Source: Erythroxylum novogranatense | Lineage: Eukaryota; Streptophyta; Magnoliopsida; Malpighiales; Erythroxylaceae | Length of the DNA: 64,000 bases | Assembly (NCBI GenBank): GCA_029891385.1 | Contig: CM057230.1 | Coordinates: 19,915,372 to 19,979,371 of the forward strand | Reading direction: 5' to 3' | In this document: positions 33,724-45,097 of the stretch, piece after piece | Layout: every line of letters starts with the position of its first letter | Position numbering within the stretch: the first letter of the stretch is position 1 | Program-made: the position numbers and the translations under genes | The notes under the pieces: model-generated | Database searches by the model: none | What the model was told of the DNA's origin: nothing | Seen by the model: only the letters and a program-made list of their open reading frames with translations

Positions 33724-34575
33724 TTAGACCGAACCAATTTTGTTAGTCTCTACTTGCTGAATCCAATATATGACCTTCATCCCAAGCTCCTCACGTTGCT
33801 TCTCAGCTTGCAACTCCCTTCCATGTTTGCAAGCTTGCCGCAGTTCGTTCTGGTTTGAAAGACGCATTTGAGCATCACCCAGAATCTTTATCTTGCTTAA
33901 TTAGTCACTGATTAGAAAATTTTTCACTGATATGGCATCAAACCAAAAATCCACACAATCTGACATGTTGGGTAGTCATGTAGTCTTCTCATGCTACACA
34001 GCAAGTAATAAAATAATTGAAGAAGAAATTATATCTATTTAGTAAAAAATTGTTGTTGAAAACAGAGAACTTTAGCAAGTATCACTCTCAGAGTTCACCA
34101 AACCAAACATTTAAAGTGGCATCTCACCTTTTCTTCTCAACCGCAATGAGTTTAACTTGGAGCCGCCCAGTGAGATTTTCCTGTTTCAGGCAAGCATTAG
34201 AGGCTTTCTTCACCTTCGGTTTTGCCTTACTTACCAGTAACTCATAACATTTCTGTACAAAAGAAAAAGAGATCACTTTCCATTTCATCTAATCTTCATT
34301 TACATAAAAAGAAAAGAGATCCCTTTCCATCTCATCTAATCTTCACTAGAAAACATAAAAATTAAAGGAAAATGAGACGTAGAGACCTGTCGCCGGAGAT
34401 CGGCCTCTTTGAGCTTATTATGGACATATTCATCAGAAAGAGGAGTCTTAGGTTGCACGACCAAACGCTGTTTTAGTCTCTGAGGAAGTTCGTTCTGAGG
34501 AGAAGAAGAAGTCGCCGCCAGATAGGTCAACAACACTCCTCCTTCGGTAATCTTCTCCGATTCGATGGTGGCCAT
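33724..34575 (-). CDS. Candidate host gene: three-exon small coiled-coil protein
   Basis: Exon 1 is 34387-34575 (189 bp, MATIESEKITEGG...), exon 2 34128-34252 (125 bp) and exon 3 33724-33895 (172 bp, ending TAA). Together they give exactly 162 codons, so 161 residues. Intron 1 (34253-34386) has GTCTCT...TTGTACAG and intron 2 (33896-34127) has GTGAGATG...AATTAAG. Phases are 0 and 2 and the frame closes only with these sites. The predicted protein is rich in Lys, Glu, Gln and Leu, with heptad-like stretches (NKLKEADLRRQ, ELRQACKHGRELQAEKQREE) suggesting a coiled coil. It has no signal peptide or membrane span. I do not recognise the family. It could be a truncated copy, since a retroelement piece lies within about 60 bp of the stop. 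Confidence 0.6.
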
Positions 34576-35015
34576 CTGCACTTGATCAATTCCGCAATCA
34601 GACGAGAACTTAAACTAAAGGTACTCCACGAGCTTGCATGTGAATAGTTTTGTTTTGGATTTCCATTGAAATCAATTCCAACAGGGTTTTGCTTCAAATC
34701 CTACTTATGGATTTACTTTGGGTGATTTACAGTTCTGTTTGTTCATTTATACCATGAATGATTCATGCCGGTTTACCAGTGTCTGGTTTATACATCTCTA
34801 TATGATTTATCAGGCTTCTAAGGAGGAAATGTTGTAGACGCGTGTTGCAAACTCATTTGGAGTGGGCTGAAAAGGATCCATCGATTGAATGTGACGATCT
34901 TTCATTCCATCTCTGGTGGCGCGATATCTTTTCAAACATTCCAACCCATTTCAGGTTCCATCCTTAACCTTACTTGAATAAGATGTATTCGGTTTAAGGT
35001 TTAGAATAGAATATT
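34576..35015. other. Upstream region of the candidate gene
   Basis: AT-rich DNA between the gene's ATG and the Copia-2 LTR. No transposon motif was found. It should hold the gene's 5' UTR and promoter, but I could not place a convincing TATA box on the - strand. Confidence 0.4.
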
Positions 35016-35246
35016 TGTTGACGGGCATTTACTATGTTTTAAAGAGAAAATGGCAGTAATGAAATGATGAGAGTTTGTTGCTCTGTCTTATTCATTGCAC
35101 TCTGTACAAAGAGATTTAAATACAAAAAAGATATGTGCATGCAGTAAGTTACGTAATGTAAAGTTATTCTACCGAGCGATGAAGTTCTGAGATGAACAGT
35201 GATTAGTTGCGGTGAAAAGGACGTAGATGAAGATTAGTCCCTAATA
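35016..35246 (-). repeat. Copia-2 3' LTR, 231 bp
   Basis: On the + strand it runs from TGTTGACGGGC to CCCTAATA, followed by the PPT complement TGCCCCCGCAAGA. The inner end reads TA where TG/CA is expected, one C-to-T change on the + strand. Very short LTRs are normal for some copia lineages. Confidence 0.75.
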
Positions 35247-35510
35247 TGCCCCCGCAAGAGCAGGTCTCCATCAAAGACATGCATCTTGTGTCGTAGTGTG
35301 GTATGTCTTCAAGAAGGTAGGGGCTTGGTAAGAGCATCTGCTAGTTAATCATGGGTCAAAATATGAGCTACTGTCAATTATCCTGCTTGAACAAGTTGAC
35401 GGACAAAATGATAATCCAAGGCAATATGTTTCATTCGAGTATGAAAAACTGGGTTTCTGCATAAGTACGTTGCTCCAAGATTGTCACAGAAAAGAACCGG
35501 GGATCCTTTA
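35247..35510 (-). pseudogene. Copia-2 RNase H C-terminal part
   Basis: Read on the - strand, directly beyond the B insertion: [20 protein letters not shown], then [30 protein letters not shown] and a diverged tail up to TCTTGCGGGGGCA (the PPT). Three stops interrupt it. The CDN...[15 protein letters not shown] string is diagnostic of copia RNase H. This explains an otherwise isolated fragment beside the host gene. Confidence 0.85.
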
Positions 35511-35763
35511 TGTAACATCTCATCACAGATCGGAAGGGTAAAATGGTAATTTGGATTGGGTTACGAGTGTGTAAACGTATCTCGGCATGGTCATGCCTAA
35601 TATGGCCTCCATATATGCATAAATTGTAATTTTTGTATAGGCACATGATTGTACATGCATTCATGACATTTCCTGACATATTTGTTATTGTGAGAAACAT
35701 ATGAATTAGTGCTTGAAAATCAAATTGGAGTGGATTTTTGTGTGTTTTTCATTTTTGTGGAAT

Positions 35764-35938
35764 TTAAAAAAAAATTGGAAATTTTTCGGGATACCTTTCC
35801 GGATTGGAAAATTTACAAGTGACAGACTGATTTATTTTCGGTACCGAAAGTCAAAAAAAAATTGGAAATTTTTTGGGATACCTTTCCGGATTGGAAAATT
35901 TACAAGTGACAGACTGATTTATTTTCGGTACCGAAAAT
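35764..35938 (+). repeat. 87-bp tandem duplication in B
   Basis: Two copies, stepping 87 bp (TTGGAAATTTT at 35775 and 35862), differ by about one base. Each carries CTTTCCGGATTGGAAAATTT and ends with CGGTACCGAAA, itself a palindrome around GGTACC. Confidence 0.9.
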
Positions 35939-36074
35939 GACTGTCCAATGACACTGAAAAATTAGATACATGATTTTAGGATTTATTACTTTGAGTCATT
36001 AGAATTTGGAGAGAAATTAGAATAGAAATTAAATTGGAATTGGAAATGAAATAAATGGATGTTTAAGAAAAAGA

Positions 36075-36146
36075 CAAGTGACAAGTGACACTTGTCACTT
36101 GCCTACTTGGTGTCTTAGTGTCTTAGACTTGGTGGCTTTATAAATA
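36075..36146 (+). promoter_or_regulatory. B promoter: perfect palindrome upstream of TATA box
   Basis: CAAGTGACAAGTG at 36075-36087 is followed by one A and its exact reverse complement (36089-36101). TATAAATA is at 36139-36146, some 38 bp downstream. CACTTG/CAAGTG half-sites are spaced like a paired factor-binding site. Confidence 0.75.
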
Positions 36147-37109
36147 TCTTAAGTTTAGCAAGTCATGCACGACACTTCCATGTTGGAATAAGTGAAAAGT
36201 GATTTTTAGAGAGCTTTCTTCTTCTCATTCGAAACCTTCTCCTACCTACTTCTTCGTGGATCCTCTTCTCCCTTGCTTCTTTTGTAACTTTTTCTCATCT
36301 TTCCTACCTTCCTTTACTTGGCTTTCTCTTCTTTTTAGTTCACTAAAAAGGCTAACATTAGTTCACTTAAAAGGCTAACATTAAACCTCACCCTCTTGAG
36401 AAGTTGATGATCGTATATGGTGAGTGAGAGTTAGGAAATTTGGGATAAGTTGGAAGCTTGGAAGATTTGAAGCTTAATTAGGTAAGCTTTGAGTTTTATG
36501 TCTTGTTTGTTGTTAATTGCATTTATTGTGCTTATTGGTTCATTAATTTCATGAAGTTTGTGTATTGATTGTTTGGGTCTAAGTGTATGCTTGTGTGAGG
36601 GTAAGTGACATGGTAATTAAAGAATGTGAATTTAGTGTTTTCAATGAAGGTTATGATGTTAGATGAGTGGAAATGAAGTAAGAAAATTATGTATGTTGTG
36701 TGCTGCCAAATTGTGATTAATTACTCAATTAATTGTCTTGATGAATTTGTGGCTGAATTCTTGGCTAAATGGGATGTTTATTGAGGTGGTATTGATGTTT
36801 GCATGAAAGGAGTAGAATTTGGTATGAAATCTAGAAAATGGAACTTGTGCATGTTTCAGGTATTTGTTTATAACTTTTGATGTAGTTATGATTTTGAGTT
36901 GAGGTTTAGTTTAAATTAAACTTGAGAAGTATGGCTAGAATTCCTATGAAGGAAGTTTTGTCCAATTGTGGCTTAAAGAGCTTTGAACTTTGCTTGGAAG
37001 TTGAGATATGTGTGCTGGATATATAGTATCCGGATTTTGGTTCCATTATTGAAGACCTGAAACTTTGAGAATTTTTCTAGGAGAAAGGAGACAGATTTTG
37101 TGAAATTTG

Positions 37110-37985
37110 TCTTCATGAAAGTTGAATATTTACTTGTTATATTTCTAACGCCACTAAGTATGATATTTTTCGATATGTCGATTGAAAGTTATGGTCTGTT
37201 AATGTTCAGGTGGTCATTCAGCTGAAAATATGTTTTGAGTGCAAATAGCTCTAAATGTATAGGTTTTGTGCTTTTTGTGTTCTGATGTTAATTGTGGATT
37301 GTTAGGAGTGAAATTGGTTCAAGTGCTCTTCTGTAAAGTTGTAGAGGATTGTTGTAGCTTTCTAATGAGGTATTATATGCGAATTTTGGATGTAAGAATT
37401 GTTAGATATAAATTTGTAAAGTTTGGCTATGGTTTAGGTCATATGTTGTTTTAACACTTCTGAACAGGGCAGCCACCTTAATGGGTGAATTTGACCTAGT
37501 TAGAATTGTAATTTGGTTTTAAGTCCTTCATGAGAATTATAGCTTGTGTTCTTCTCTTTTCAGTGATACCAAGCTTGAAATTTTTCGAAAATGGGATAGG
37601 AAGTTATGAATTTTGGAAGATTGTGTTACTGTTGAGACTCATTTAGGTAGGCAAAAACTTTACTTGAGAAGTTGATTAGTTTAGAGATGGAATTGGCTTC
37701 CATGTTGTTCATGAAAGTTGTAGCTTTTGTTTTTCTCTTTTGATTGATATAAAATTTGGAATTTTTGGCAAAGGTAATGAAAAGATATGATTTTTGTAAC
37801 AGTGTTGTACTGTTATGGTAAATGTATGATTAGGCAGTCACTTTGATTGCATTTTTGACACCCTTAGAGGTGAACTTGGTTTATGAGCTCTTCTTGAAAC
37901 TTGTAGGATATTTCAAGATCTTTCCAATGAGACCAAAATTTGTGATTTTTGGATGTGTGTGATAAAAGTTGTGTAGTGTGGAAGA
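37110..37985 (+). repeat. B leader array of five degenerate units, 180-205 bp period
   Basis: Units start near 37116, 37318, 37525, 37705 and 37885. Each has TTCATGAAAGTTGTAGC or a variant, then CTTTYYAATGA, AATTTTTGGA and AAGTTATG. Linkers share GGCAGYCACYTTRAT and TGTTACTGTT-like text. Divergence is high, so the array is old or fast-evolving. Confidence 0.75.
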
Positions 37986-38049
37986 AAGGAGAGTTGGTTT
38001 TGTGAAAAATAGAAAATTGATTTTGAAAAATGGATTTTTTAAAAAAATT

Positions 38050-38140
38050 GAAATTTGGGGCGGAAGCTCGCCCCTCGCCCTCGCGAGGAGGCGAATTGGC
38101 TCGCCTCGCGAGGGCGATGCCTCGCCCTCGCGAGGCATTT
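38050..38140 (+). repeat. CCTCGCGAGG palindrome block in B
   Basis: CTCGCGAG, a TCGCGA-centred palindrome, occurs three times within CGCCCTCGCGAGGAGGCG, GGCTCGCCTCGCGAGGGCG and CGCCCTCGCGAGGC, which also pair with each other. An (AT)n run at about 38148-38164 follows. The block sits directly after the last leader unit. Confidence 0.85.
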
Positions 38141-38204
38141 TGGTTTATATATATATATATTATTTGCTTAATTTTGGATTTATGCCTTCTTTTGGGAATT
38201 ATTT

Positions 38205-38260
38205 CTTCATCTGAAGTCCGATTGACCTGATTCTCGAGGCATCGGATTTGTATAATATTT
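38205..38260 (-). repeat. Inverted module right of the B block
   Basis: On the - strand it reads AATCCGATGCCTCGAGAATC and then AGGTCAATCGGACTTCAGAT, nearly the same as 50021-50065 in element D on the + strand. It faces the forward units on the other side of the CG block. Confidence 0.75.
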
Positions 38261-39625
38261 AATTTCATTTATTTGTGAAATTGAGAATTTTTAGAGCTGA
38301 AATTGACAGAAATTGGTTAGGTCGAAGTGAGGGGATCGGGTAATGATTTTTTCAATCCGTCTTTTATTTATTATTGGACCTATAAAGGTCTAAATCGAGT
38401 GTTTTTAGTGTCAATGGGTTTCTAATTTTTAGAAGAACACTTTGTGATGGGAAATTTGGATATAATGCCGGAAATGTCACGAACATGCATTGTACACATT
38501 TTAATTTCTACATGTGCATTATTAAATATTTTTGTAACACCCAAATACCTCCTGGGAGGATACATGGATGCCACCCAAGACAGCACAAACAAATCAAAAC
38601 TTTTTACACATGCATTTTCAAAAACTAAACGTAACACACATATAATACATCTCATAATTTCATAAACAAATTCAAAGAATATTTACAGGCCCAAACAAAC
38701 CAAACAAAATACATTTTCACGCGACACAAAACTCAGACTCTTTTGGTGACTGCGGATGACTTGTCCCAGTCCTTAATCTCTTCGCTCTGAACCTACACGG
38801 GGCAAATCCACCGTGCTAAGCATATAGCTTAGTGATTAATAACTAATCTATATTAACTGATTTCAGTAAACAGAAAGAATGCATTTCAGAACATATTTTT
38901 ATACTAAGCGAGCAGACGAACACGGAGATCCTTGAGCGAATATAATTTAGTTTATGTCAGAATCAAACAGATATCAGAATACAAAACAAATCAAACTATA
39001 AATCCATAAACAGAAGTGGGTAACGAGACTTATACAGGAGATACCATAATTAGTATCAGCAGGAGAGACATATGTCTCGATATCAGGAGACACCAAGGTG
39101 TTAAATAACAGGAGCAGCTGCAGACCCTTCTAGGCATGCCTATTTACCCACAACTAGGACTTAACAGTTTTACAACAGAACAAGATCATTTCAGACATTT
39201 CACGTGCAAGCAAATAGCACTTCCAATAAATCAATCCTAGACATCATCTAGGTTGACTCAAAAAATTTATCATAAAAAAATTACTTACCTAAAGTACTTA
39301 CTGAAATTTTCTACCTATATTACGACCAAATTATTGACCAGACACTTACCAAAGCGCCTTCTTGTTTATTGCCTCGAAGTCCCAGCAATATCCAGCAGTG
39401 GTCGTTCCTCTATAATAGGGAACACAGATACAAATCACTATTGTGCATGATTAAAAATTCACTAATGTATGATGGATATGTAGGATGCATGTTCATGACA
39501 AATTTCGGGACCAAACCCTAAATTCTTAACTTTATTCCATAATTCACAACTTAAATTATTAAATCCTTGATTGTTAATTAAATCTGAAAATTTACAAATT
39601 TCACATAGAGAGGTAGAAAACTTTC

Positions 39626-39700
39626 TTACGAATCCAACGCTTCAAGAATCAGGTCATTCGGAGGTCGGATGACAAAGATATGGTCAAAAGAGTGAAGATT
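39626..39700 (+). repeat. Module left of the GTCGAC array in C
   Basis: ACGAATCCAACGCTTCAAGA, GGTCATTCGGAGGTCGGATG and GGTCAAAAGAGTGAAG in order, matching 16736-16790 plus 17330-17370 in A1 and 50018-50080 in D. It points toward the adjacent palindrome array. Confidence 0.7.
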
Positions 39701-39727
39701 GCGGATTGGGATTTCAAAGATTGTAGT

Positions 39728-39945
39728 TTATCACACACAAGTCGACTTATACTTACACAAGTCGACTTATCCATTAAAGCACACATAAGTCGACTTATAC
39801 TTACACAAGTCGACTTACATAACACCACAAGTCGACTTACACTTGCATAACTCGACGTATTGAAGAGCGGAGATGACATTTTCATGCAAAACGTTGATCT
39901 AAGTCAACTGATACACCACAACAAGTCGACTTATAACACTGTTCA
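39728..39945 (-). repeat. AAGTCGACTT palindrome array, C 3' LTR copy
   Basis: ACACAAGTCGACTTATACTT and shorter forms recur about eight times; AAGTCGACTT is a perfect 10-bp palindrome. The spacing is irregular, about 18-30 bp. The matching array in the 5' LTR is 57975-58185. It lies downstream of the probable TATA box, in the leader. Confidence 0.9.
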
Positions 39946-41203
39946 TCGTCTTCTTCACCAAACCATACGAAACAACAGACTTTTTTTCCATTTTTCTTTA
40001 ACTTCTTCACTTCAAAACTCATCTATCTATCATTTCTATACTATTAGAAGCATCTATACACTCCAAAGATCATAACACTAACATTCCAACTTTCTCTCTA
40101 TCTACGGTACACTTTCAAAATCCTTATTATTACACTTTCTTTCATTTTCTTTATCTATTCTTACACTTCATGTACCCCATCCCAATATCAAACCTCACCA
40201 ACCAATTCAGAAATAATTTTGAACTTCAAACATCATTTAAAAACAAATATTCACTTTCTCACACTACTGCGTTTCTTTCAAATATAACTTTTCCAAACTT
40301 TTCATACTCTTTCTCTCTTGTTATTCCCAACTTAAACACTTCTTACACTCATTACTATCACACCACCGAATCACTCCTTACACAGATCATGCCTATGTAT
40401 ATATATTTATAGCAAGAACAGAGTGTGATTTTACAACGTAGGAAAACATAGCATATCCCAAACCATATATCCATATATTTATATAATCTTTAAACCAAGC
40501 ATGCAAAACAATTTAACAACATAACTATAGACAGACAGAACCCACATATACAACAGAAAAGAGCATCACTGTACAAACCCATGTATATCGATATACACTA
40601 TAAACATAGCATTGTGACTTACCTGTTTTAGATTATCTTTCCAGTAGACTTGCTACTCGGTGAAGGCGATGAAGTATGACGAATATAAATTACAGAAGCT
40701 ACTTTTAATGAAGAACATCTGACCACGTGTGTCTCATGCACGTCTTATGTTCAATCTAGATGTTAATATGCATGTAAACCTCTTGCCATAATGCCATTCG
40801 TCCATTCATTTAATTATTATTATTTTATTAATAAATTATTCTTTTTAAACAACCAAATACATTGTTATAATTCGTAAAACAAACAATTACCCAAAATTTC
40901 CAGAAAACTTCCGAAAATTCACCAAAATTGCATTATAAAATAATGACTCTTAAAATAAATTTTCAACTCAAAAATAATTCACCAACAATTTCTAAAACTA
41001 TTTGAAGTATACAAAAATTATTAAAATTATATTAATATTGTCCGAACAATTCAGAAATGTCATTAAACCAATTTACCCGGAAAATGTCATGAATGCATAC
41101 CAAAATATTTATGCACAATTAAGCAAATATTCCATATGCAAATAACAAGCATAATTCGTACTAAATTTCATTAATATTCTAATCCCTAATTTGGGGCGTT
41201 ACA

Positions 41204-41239
41204 ACTCTTCCCTCCTTAAGAAATTTCGTCCTCGAAATT
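41204..41239 (-). promoter_or_regulatory. C polypurine tract and stem-loop
   Basis: CTTAAGGAGGGAAGAGT on the - strand abuts the LTR start TGTAACGCCCC. Positions 41222-41239 form AATTTCG / CGAAATT with an AGGA loop, overlapping the end of pol (NFEDEIS). Confidence 0.85.
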
Positions 41240-41346
41240 CATACCTGATCCGAATAATTGCGGATTCTGGGCCTTCATGATTTCCTCTGGTTCCCAGGTT
41301 GTTTCCTCAAGTCCATGGTGTTGCCAGAGGACTTTTAACACCACAC
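41216..41346 (-). pseudogene. C chromodomain, severed from integrase by D
   Basis: On the - strand VLKVLWQHHGLEETTWEPEE and IMKAQNPQLFGSGMNFEDEIS are the chromodomain C-terminal half and the end of pol. The preceding residues come from D, so the join at 41346/41347 is the insertion edge. The rest of C's integrase starts near 52310. About 70-80 bp of C seem lost at the far side. Confidence 0.85.
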
Positions 41347-44300
41347 TGTAAGACCCGAACCCGATATCGTTGGTGATATTCGAGTCCGTGTCCCACGAGT
41401 GGCGTCTACATCGATCGATTTCAAATTCCGTAAACATTTTTTTTCTTGTAGCCATTAACTCCACGTTCACACCGGAACCACAGAAGTAAATAAAATCCGT
41501 GTTCAATAAAACCAGTTTCGATTATTACGGTCATCCAAAGAATAATTACAATTAGTCAATGCAGAAATATTACTACCACAATGGCTTAGTAAAAATACAA
41601 TGCCTTGTTATCACAATTGATTGCGGAATACAATTTACTAAAACACTAATGCATAACCTAACCGATCCCAACCTCTAACCTTTACTCGCCTACAGTAGAT
41701 ATACTCCGGTGTCAACAAGGTATTCTTCGAGACCTGAAAAATAGATGCAAATTTTGGGTGAGTTTTGCGAACTCGGTGAGAAACCATCATCGATGGTTCA
41801 CTCAATTCATGCATGTTCAAACACTTTACCAATTATCACATACGATCACGATTTACAAAAGTAATACCAAATAATACGTATAATCACATTTCACAAATGT
41901 AAGGCTAATCGCCTATCATACAATCCACGATTAATCATACCATATATGCAATGCACATGAGACCCTTTCCATTTTCATTATGTTATTGGATCAGTATGCT
42001 TTGGCCCCAAGATACGGGCGCATTCGCGTTGAGCGCTGGCTTTCAAACATTGGGCTTGAAGCCACGATACATTAAGCTGAGGCTCAATACGTTGGACTGA
42101 GGTCACATGCGTTGAAATGAAAGCTCTCACATACGTTATGCCTGATACGTGATATGCCTTTATCGATCATGTCCTTATGTGAATGCATCCGATCCAATTG
42201 CCTTTGCTATCGATCATGTCCTTTTCCTCGGACCTTCGCATGAATGCATATGTTCCAATTTCCATTTATCGCTTTATTGCTATCACTTACATTCAATGCC
42301 ATTTCCCTCATTTCTCGACCTTCGGTCCAATATTTCAATCATATATTTTTTATCCAATTTATTATTAAACACATACCATATCGCATTTACTAATGGTCAC
42401 ATCACATGTATCGAGACGAGTCATAATTAACACTTCGATATCAATCCTAACTATTTTTCCTAATAAAATTCTATGAAAAATTAGAAATCCATAGCGCGAC
42501 CTTTGGTCCGAGATCTCAAATGTAAACATTCACAAATATGAAATTAAATATTCACACACAAGTAGGACGCCGTTATCAATTGTACCATTCCAATATTTGA
42601 AACACCTATGGTCCAAATCAATCAAAGTCAAACACACATATACCCATCCATTATCTCCACATGGCATAATCGCTCAAATATTAAACACATAAAAAATTGA
42701 GAAACCATCTAAGTTACTCACCTATTGCAAGAAGACCATAAAATCAATTCTAACCCTAAGGGTGTCAAATATCCCATCAAACCTTCTGCCTACTCCAATC
42801 CCATTAAAACAGAACAGTACATTTCAAATTTAATAACTCTCATTCTGTTCAGTCAAAATTGCACAATAACTATGTTCATCAAGGTCACAATGTTATATCT
42901 AACTTTCATGAACAACTAAAATCCAATTCCATTGTTAACTTGGTCAAATAATTCAATCAATGATGCTGTCCTGAAATCATCCAATATGAGCAGTAATATT
43001 TCAACAAGCATAACTCTCTGTACACAAGTCAGTAAATTCAGAACTTTATATCCCTGAAAGATAACATCTCAAACTTCAATTTTCATGAAGCACTCAACAT
43101 CCAATTCGATCTCTAACAATTTGAAAACTGTTATGGAAGTCTCTGTTGTCATCAGCCATTCATCACCTAATGTAGGATCAGTTTTGAAAATCATATCTCC
43201 CAATTCTGACTTCTAAAATTACAAACCATATATCATTTTCAAGGTAATCTTTTCCTCTACAACTTTTCAGAAGTTCACTCACACCAATTCAGTCCACTTA
43301 AAATGTTAAAATTGCCTCAATCAGTAAACTCACAAAATCACACTTAAGCTAGGTTTCATCCAAAATGCTCAAAACCAGTCATTAGTAATCAATTCATATC
43401 TCCCAATATATAATTCCAAAAATAACAAGATCAGTAGCAATGGAAATATAATCAAATATGCTACAACTTCCATGCATTTTCCTATTCCATCTCAATTAAT
43501 TCATAAAATCAACAAAACTCAGATGTCATGGTTGCGGTTACTGTTCATAGGCAATGGAACAGTAACTTTCCATGCAAAATTTCACCCTTCTATCATTGGA
43601 ATTCAACAACACCCATTTCACACTAAATTGAAGCCAACATCCCAAAGTTTCAGTAGCAACTGATCTTACCTCATTTACATTTCTACACTATGAGTTATGG
43701 TCAAATCAGTGCAATAGGTCAAATATCAATTTTCCAGCTTTACTTCTATTCACTTCCTTTCATTCCAACACCCTTCCTACATCCATAAGCATCTTAATTG
43801 GACACAAAATCAGTCCCTATATCATGTCTACATTCACTAGGCATTCCTACCAAAATTGGCAGCACTAACCTCTTCCCTTTCCATGCACAATTAATCATCA
43901 ATATGAATTCAAAATCAAGCTAAAGCCAAACTTAACCATTACCATTCTTTATCCTTACATACCTTACATTTATACCCATTAATTTATACTATACTTCTCA
44001 TCAAAATAAAGCATCAATAAACTTAATAATAATACCATAATCCCTTTAAATGCTTCTAACTACCATGATGTATTAACTACAAAATCAAGCATAATTAAAC
44101 ACTTAACTTAAAACTTTACCTATTTAAAACTTCCAATCTTCAATCCTTTACTATCTCACCTCAACACCTTCTTCACTCTCTTCAAACACATGCAAGTGGG
44201 GAGGTCATCATGGCAAGACAACAACTTGGTTGCATGAAGGAAAGCTTGAGTTTGGAAGAAGAAGTGATTTGAAAGGAGGAAAATTGATGGAGAGGAGAAG

Positions 44301-45060
44301 AGGCAAAGTTGATTTCGGATGGTGATGAGAAACAAACCAATAAATCATCTTTTTATCCCTTTTTAAGAGAGCATCCGAAAATTCTAGGATATGGCCAAGT
44401 CATCCTTAAGCATTAAATGCTTAGGTCACATAGTCAAATGTGGAAAAGTCATAACCAATCAAAAATTTTAAAACCAAGACCAATATAATGCAAATCTCAT
44501 TTTCGGTTCACTAAGTTTAAGGGTCCAATTATGGGTCCCTCCAAGGTAAATAATTGGATAGATCCAAAAATCAGTAAAAATTTAACCGGTTCGCCAATTG
44601 GCAATTTTTTTCTGGTCCGGGAATTTCCGGGAATTTCCCCGAATCATTTTTTTTTGACTCCCTAAAATTGTAAAGCACGTAACAGTGCACTCCAAATAAT
44701 TTTTCAAACACGAAAATCACCTTTTCTAACACAAAAACACGTTTAGGCCAGTTATCGGCGATTTTGCCGGTCCGGAAATTTTCTCCGGAAAATTCCAGAA
44801 AAATTCCTATAAATCCCAAAAAATGTAAAACCATTTATGGTGCAGTCCAAACAATTTTCCAAACTCAATTATCCCATTAATTCCAATAAAATTGCTTTAG
44901 GCCCAATTACGGAATGTCATGAATGCATTCTTCAGAATTCCATGTACACAATTGATCATGTATCAATCCTATTATCTACCTAACAGTTCTAATTATTCTT
45001 ATCAATCTCATCCTAGGCCAATTTTACTATTTTACCTTTCCGGAGGGGTGGGATGTTACA
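41347..45060 (-). repeat. D 3' LTR, lacking the CG cassette
   Basis: Pairs with 48433-52290 but lacks the segment equivalent to 49698-50470 (773 bp; junction 42728/42729). It also has a 13-bp deletion at its very start between GTAA repeats. Short pieces of the missing segment appear out of place at about 42440-42590. It carries the array of about 180-bp period at 42735-43480. Confidence 0.8.
42735..43480 (-). repeat. D leader array of about 180-200 bp period
   Basis: On the + strand the anchors AACTTTCATGAAC (42896), CAATTTTCATGAAGC (43076), CTACAACTTTTCAGAAG (43258) and CTACAACTTCCATG (43460) step 180, 182 and 202 bp. Read on the - strand each unit has the motif order of the B units. Confidence 0.75.
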
Positions 45061-45097
45061 AATCGCTTCCTCCTTATAAAATTTCGTCCTCGAAATT
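45061..45097 (-). promoter_or_regulatory. D polypurine tract and stem-loop
   Basis: ATAAGGAGGAAGCGATT on the - strand precedes the LTR start TGTAACATCCC. Positions 45080-45097 form AATTTCG / CGAAATT around AGGA. D has no pol gene, so the motif is not kept for coding. Confidence 0.8.

Larger units (their letters stand above)
38533..41203 (-). repeat. C 3' LTR
   Basis: TGTAACACCCAAATACC... to ...GGGGCGTTACA. Contains the GTCGAC array at 39728-39945 and a TATA-type run at about 40393-40412 (- strand). It differs from the 5' LTR mostly at CAG/CTG positions within about the first 700 bp. Confidence 0.92.

Noticed and set aside
33640..33858. 72-codon + strand frame
   Set aside because: It is antisense to exon 3 of the candidate gene, which has better support from splice sites and phase.
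37864..38268. 134-codon and 85-codon frames on the - strand through the CTCGCGAG block
   Set aside because: They are a by-product of the GC-rich palindromes lacking stop codons. They differ in frame, run antisense to B and have no counterpart in D at the equivalent place.
39728..39945. Regularly spaced palindromic repeats that could suggest a CRISPR array
   Set aside because: Spacers are short, irregular and similar to each other. The array lies inside a retrotransposon LTR and is duplicated in the partner LTR. The genome is a plant.
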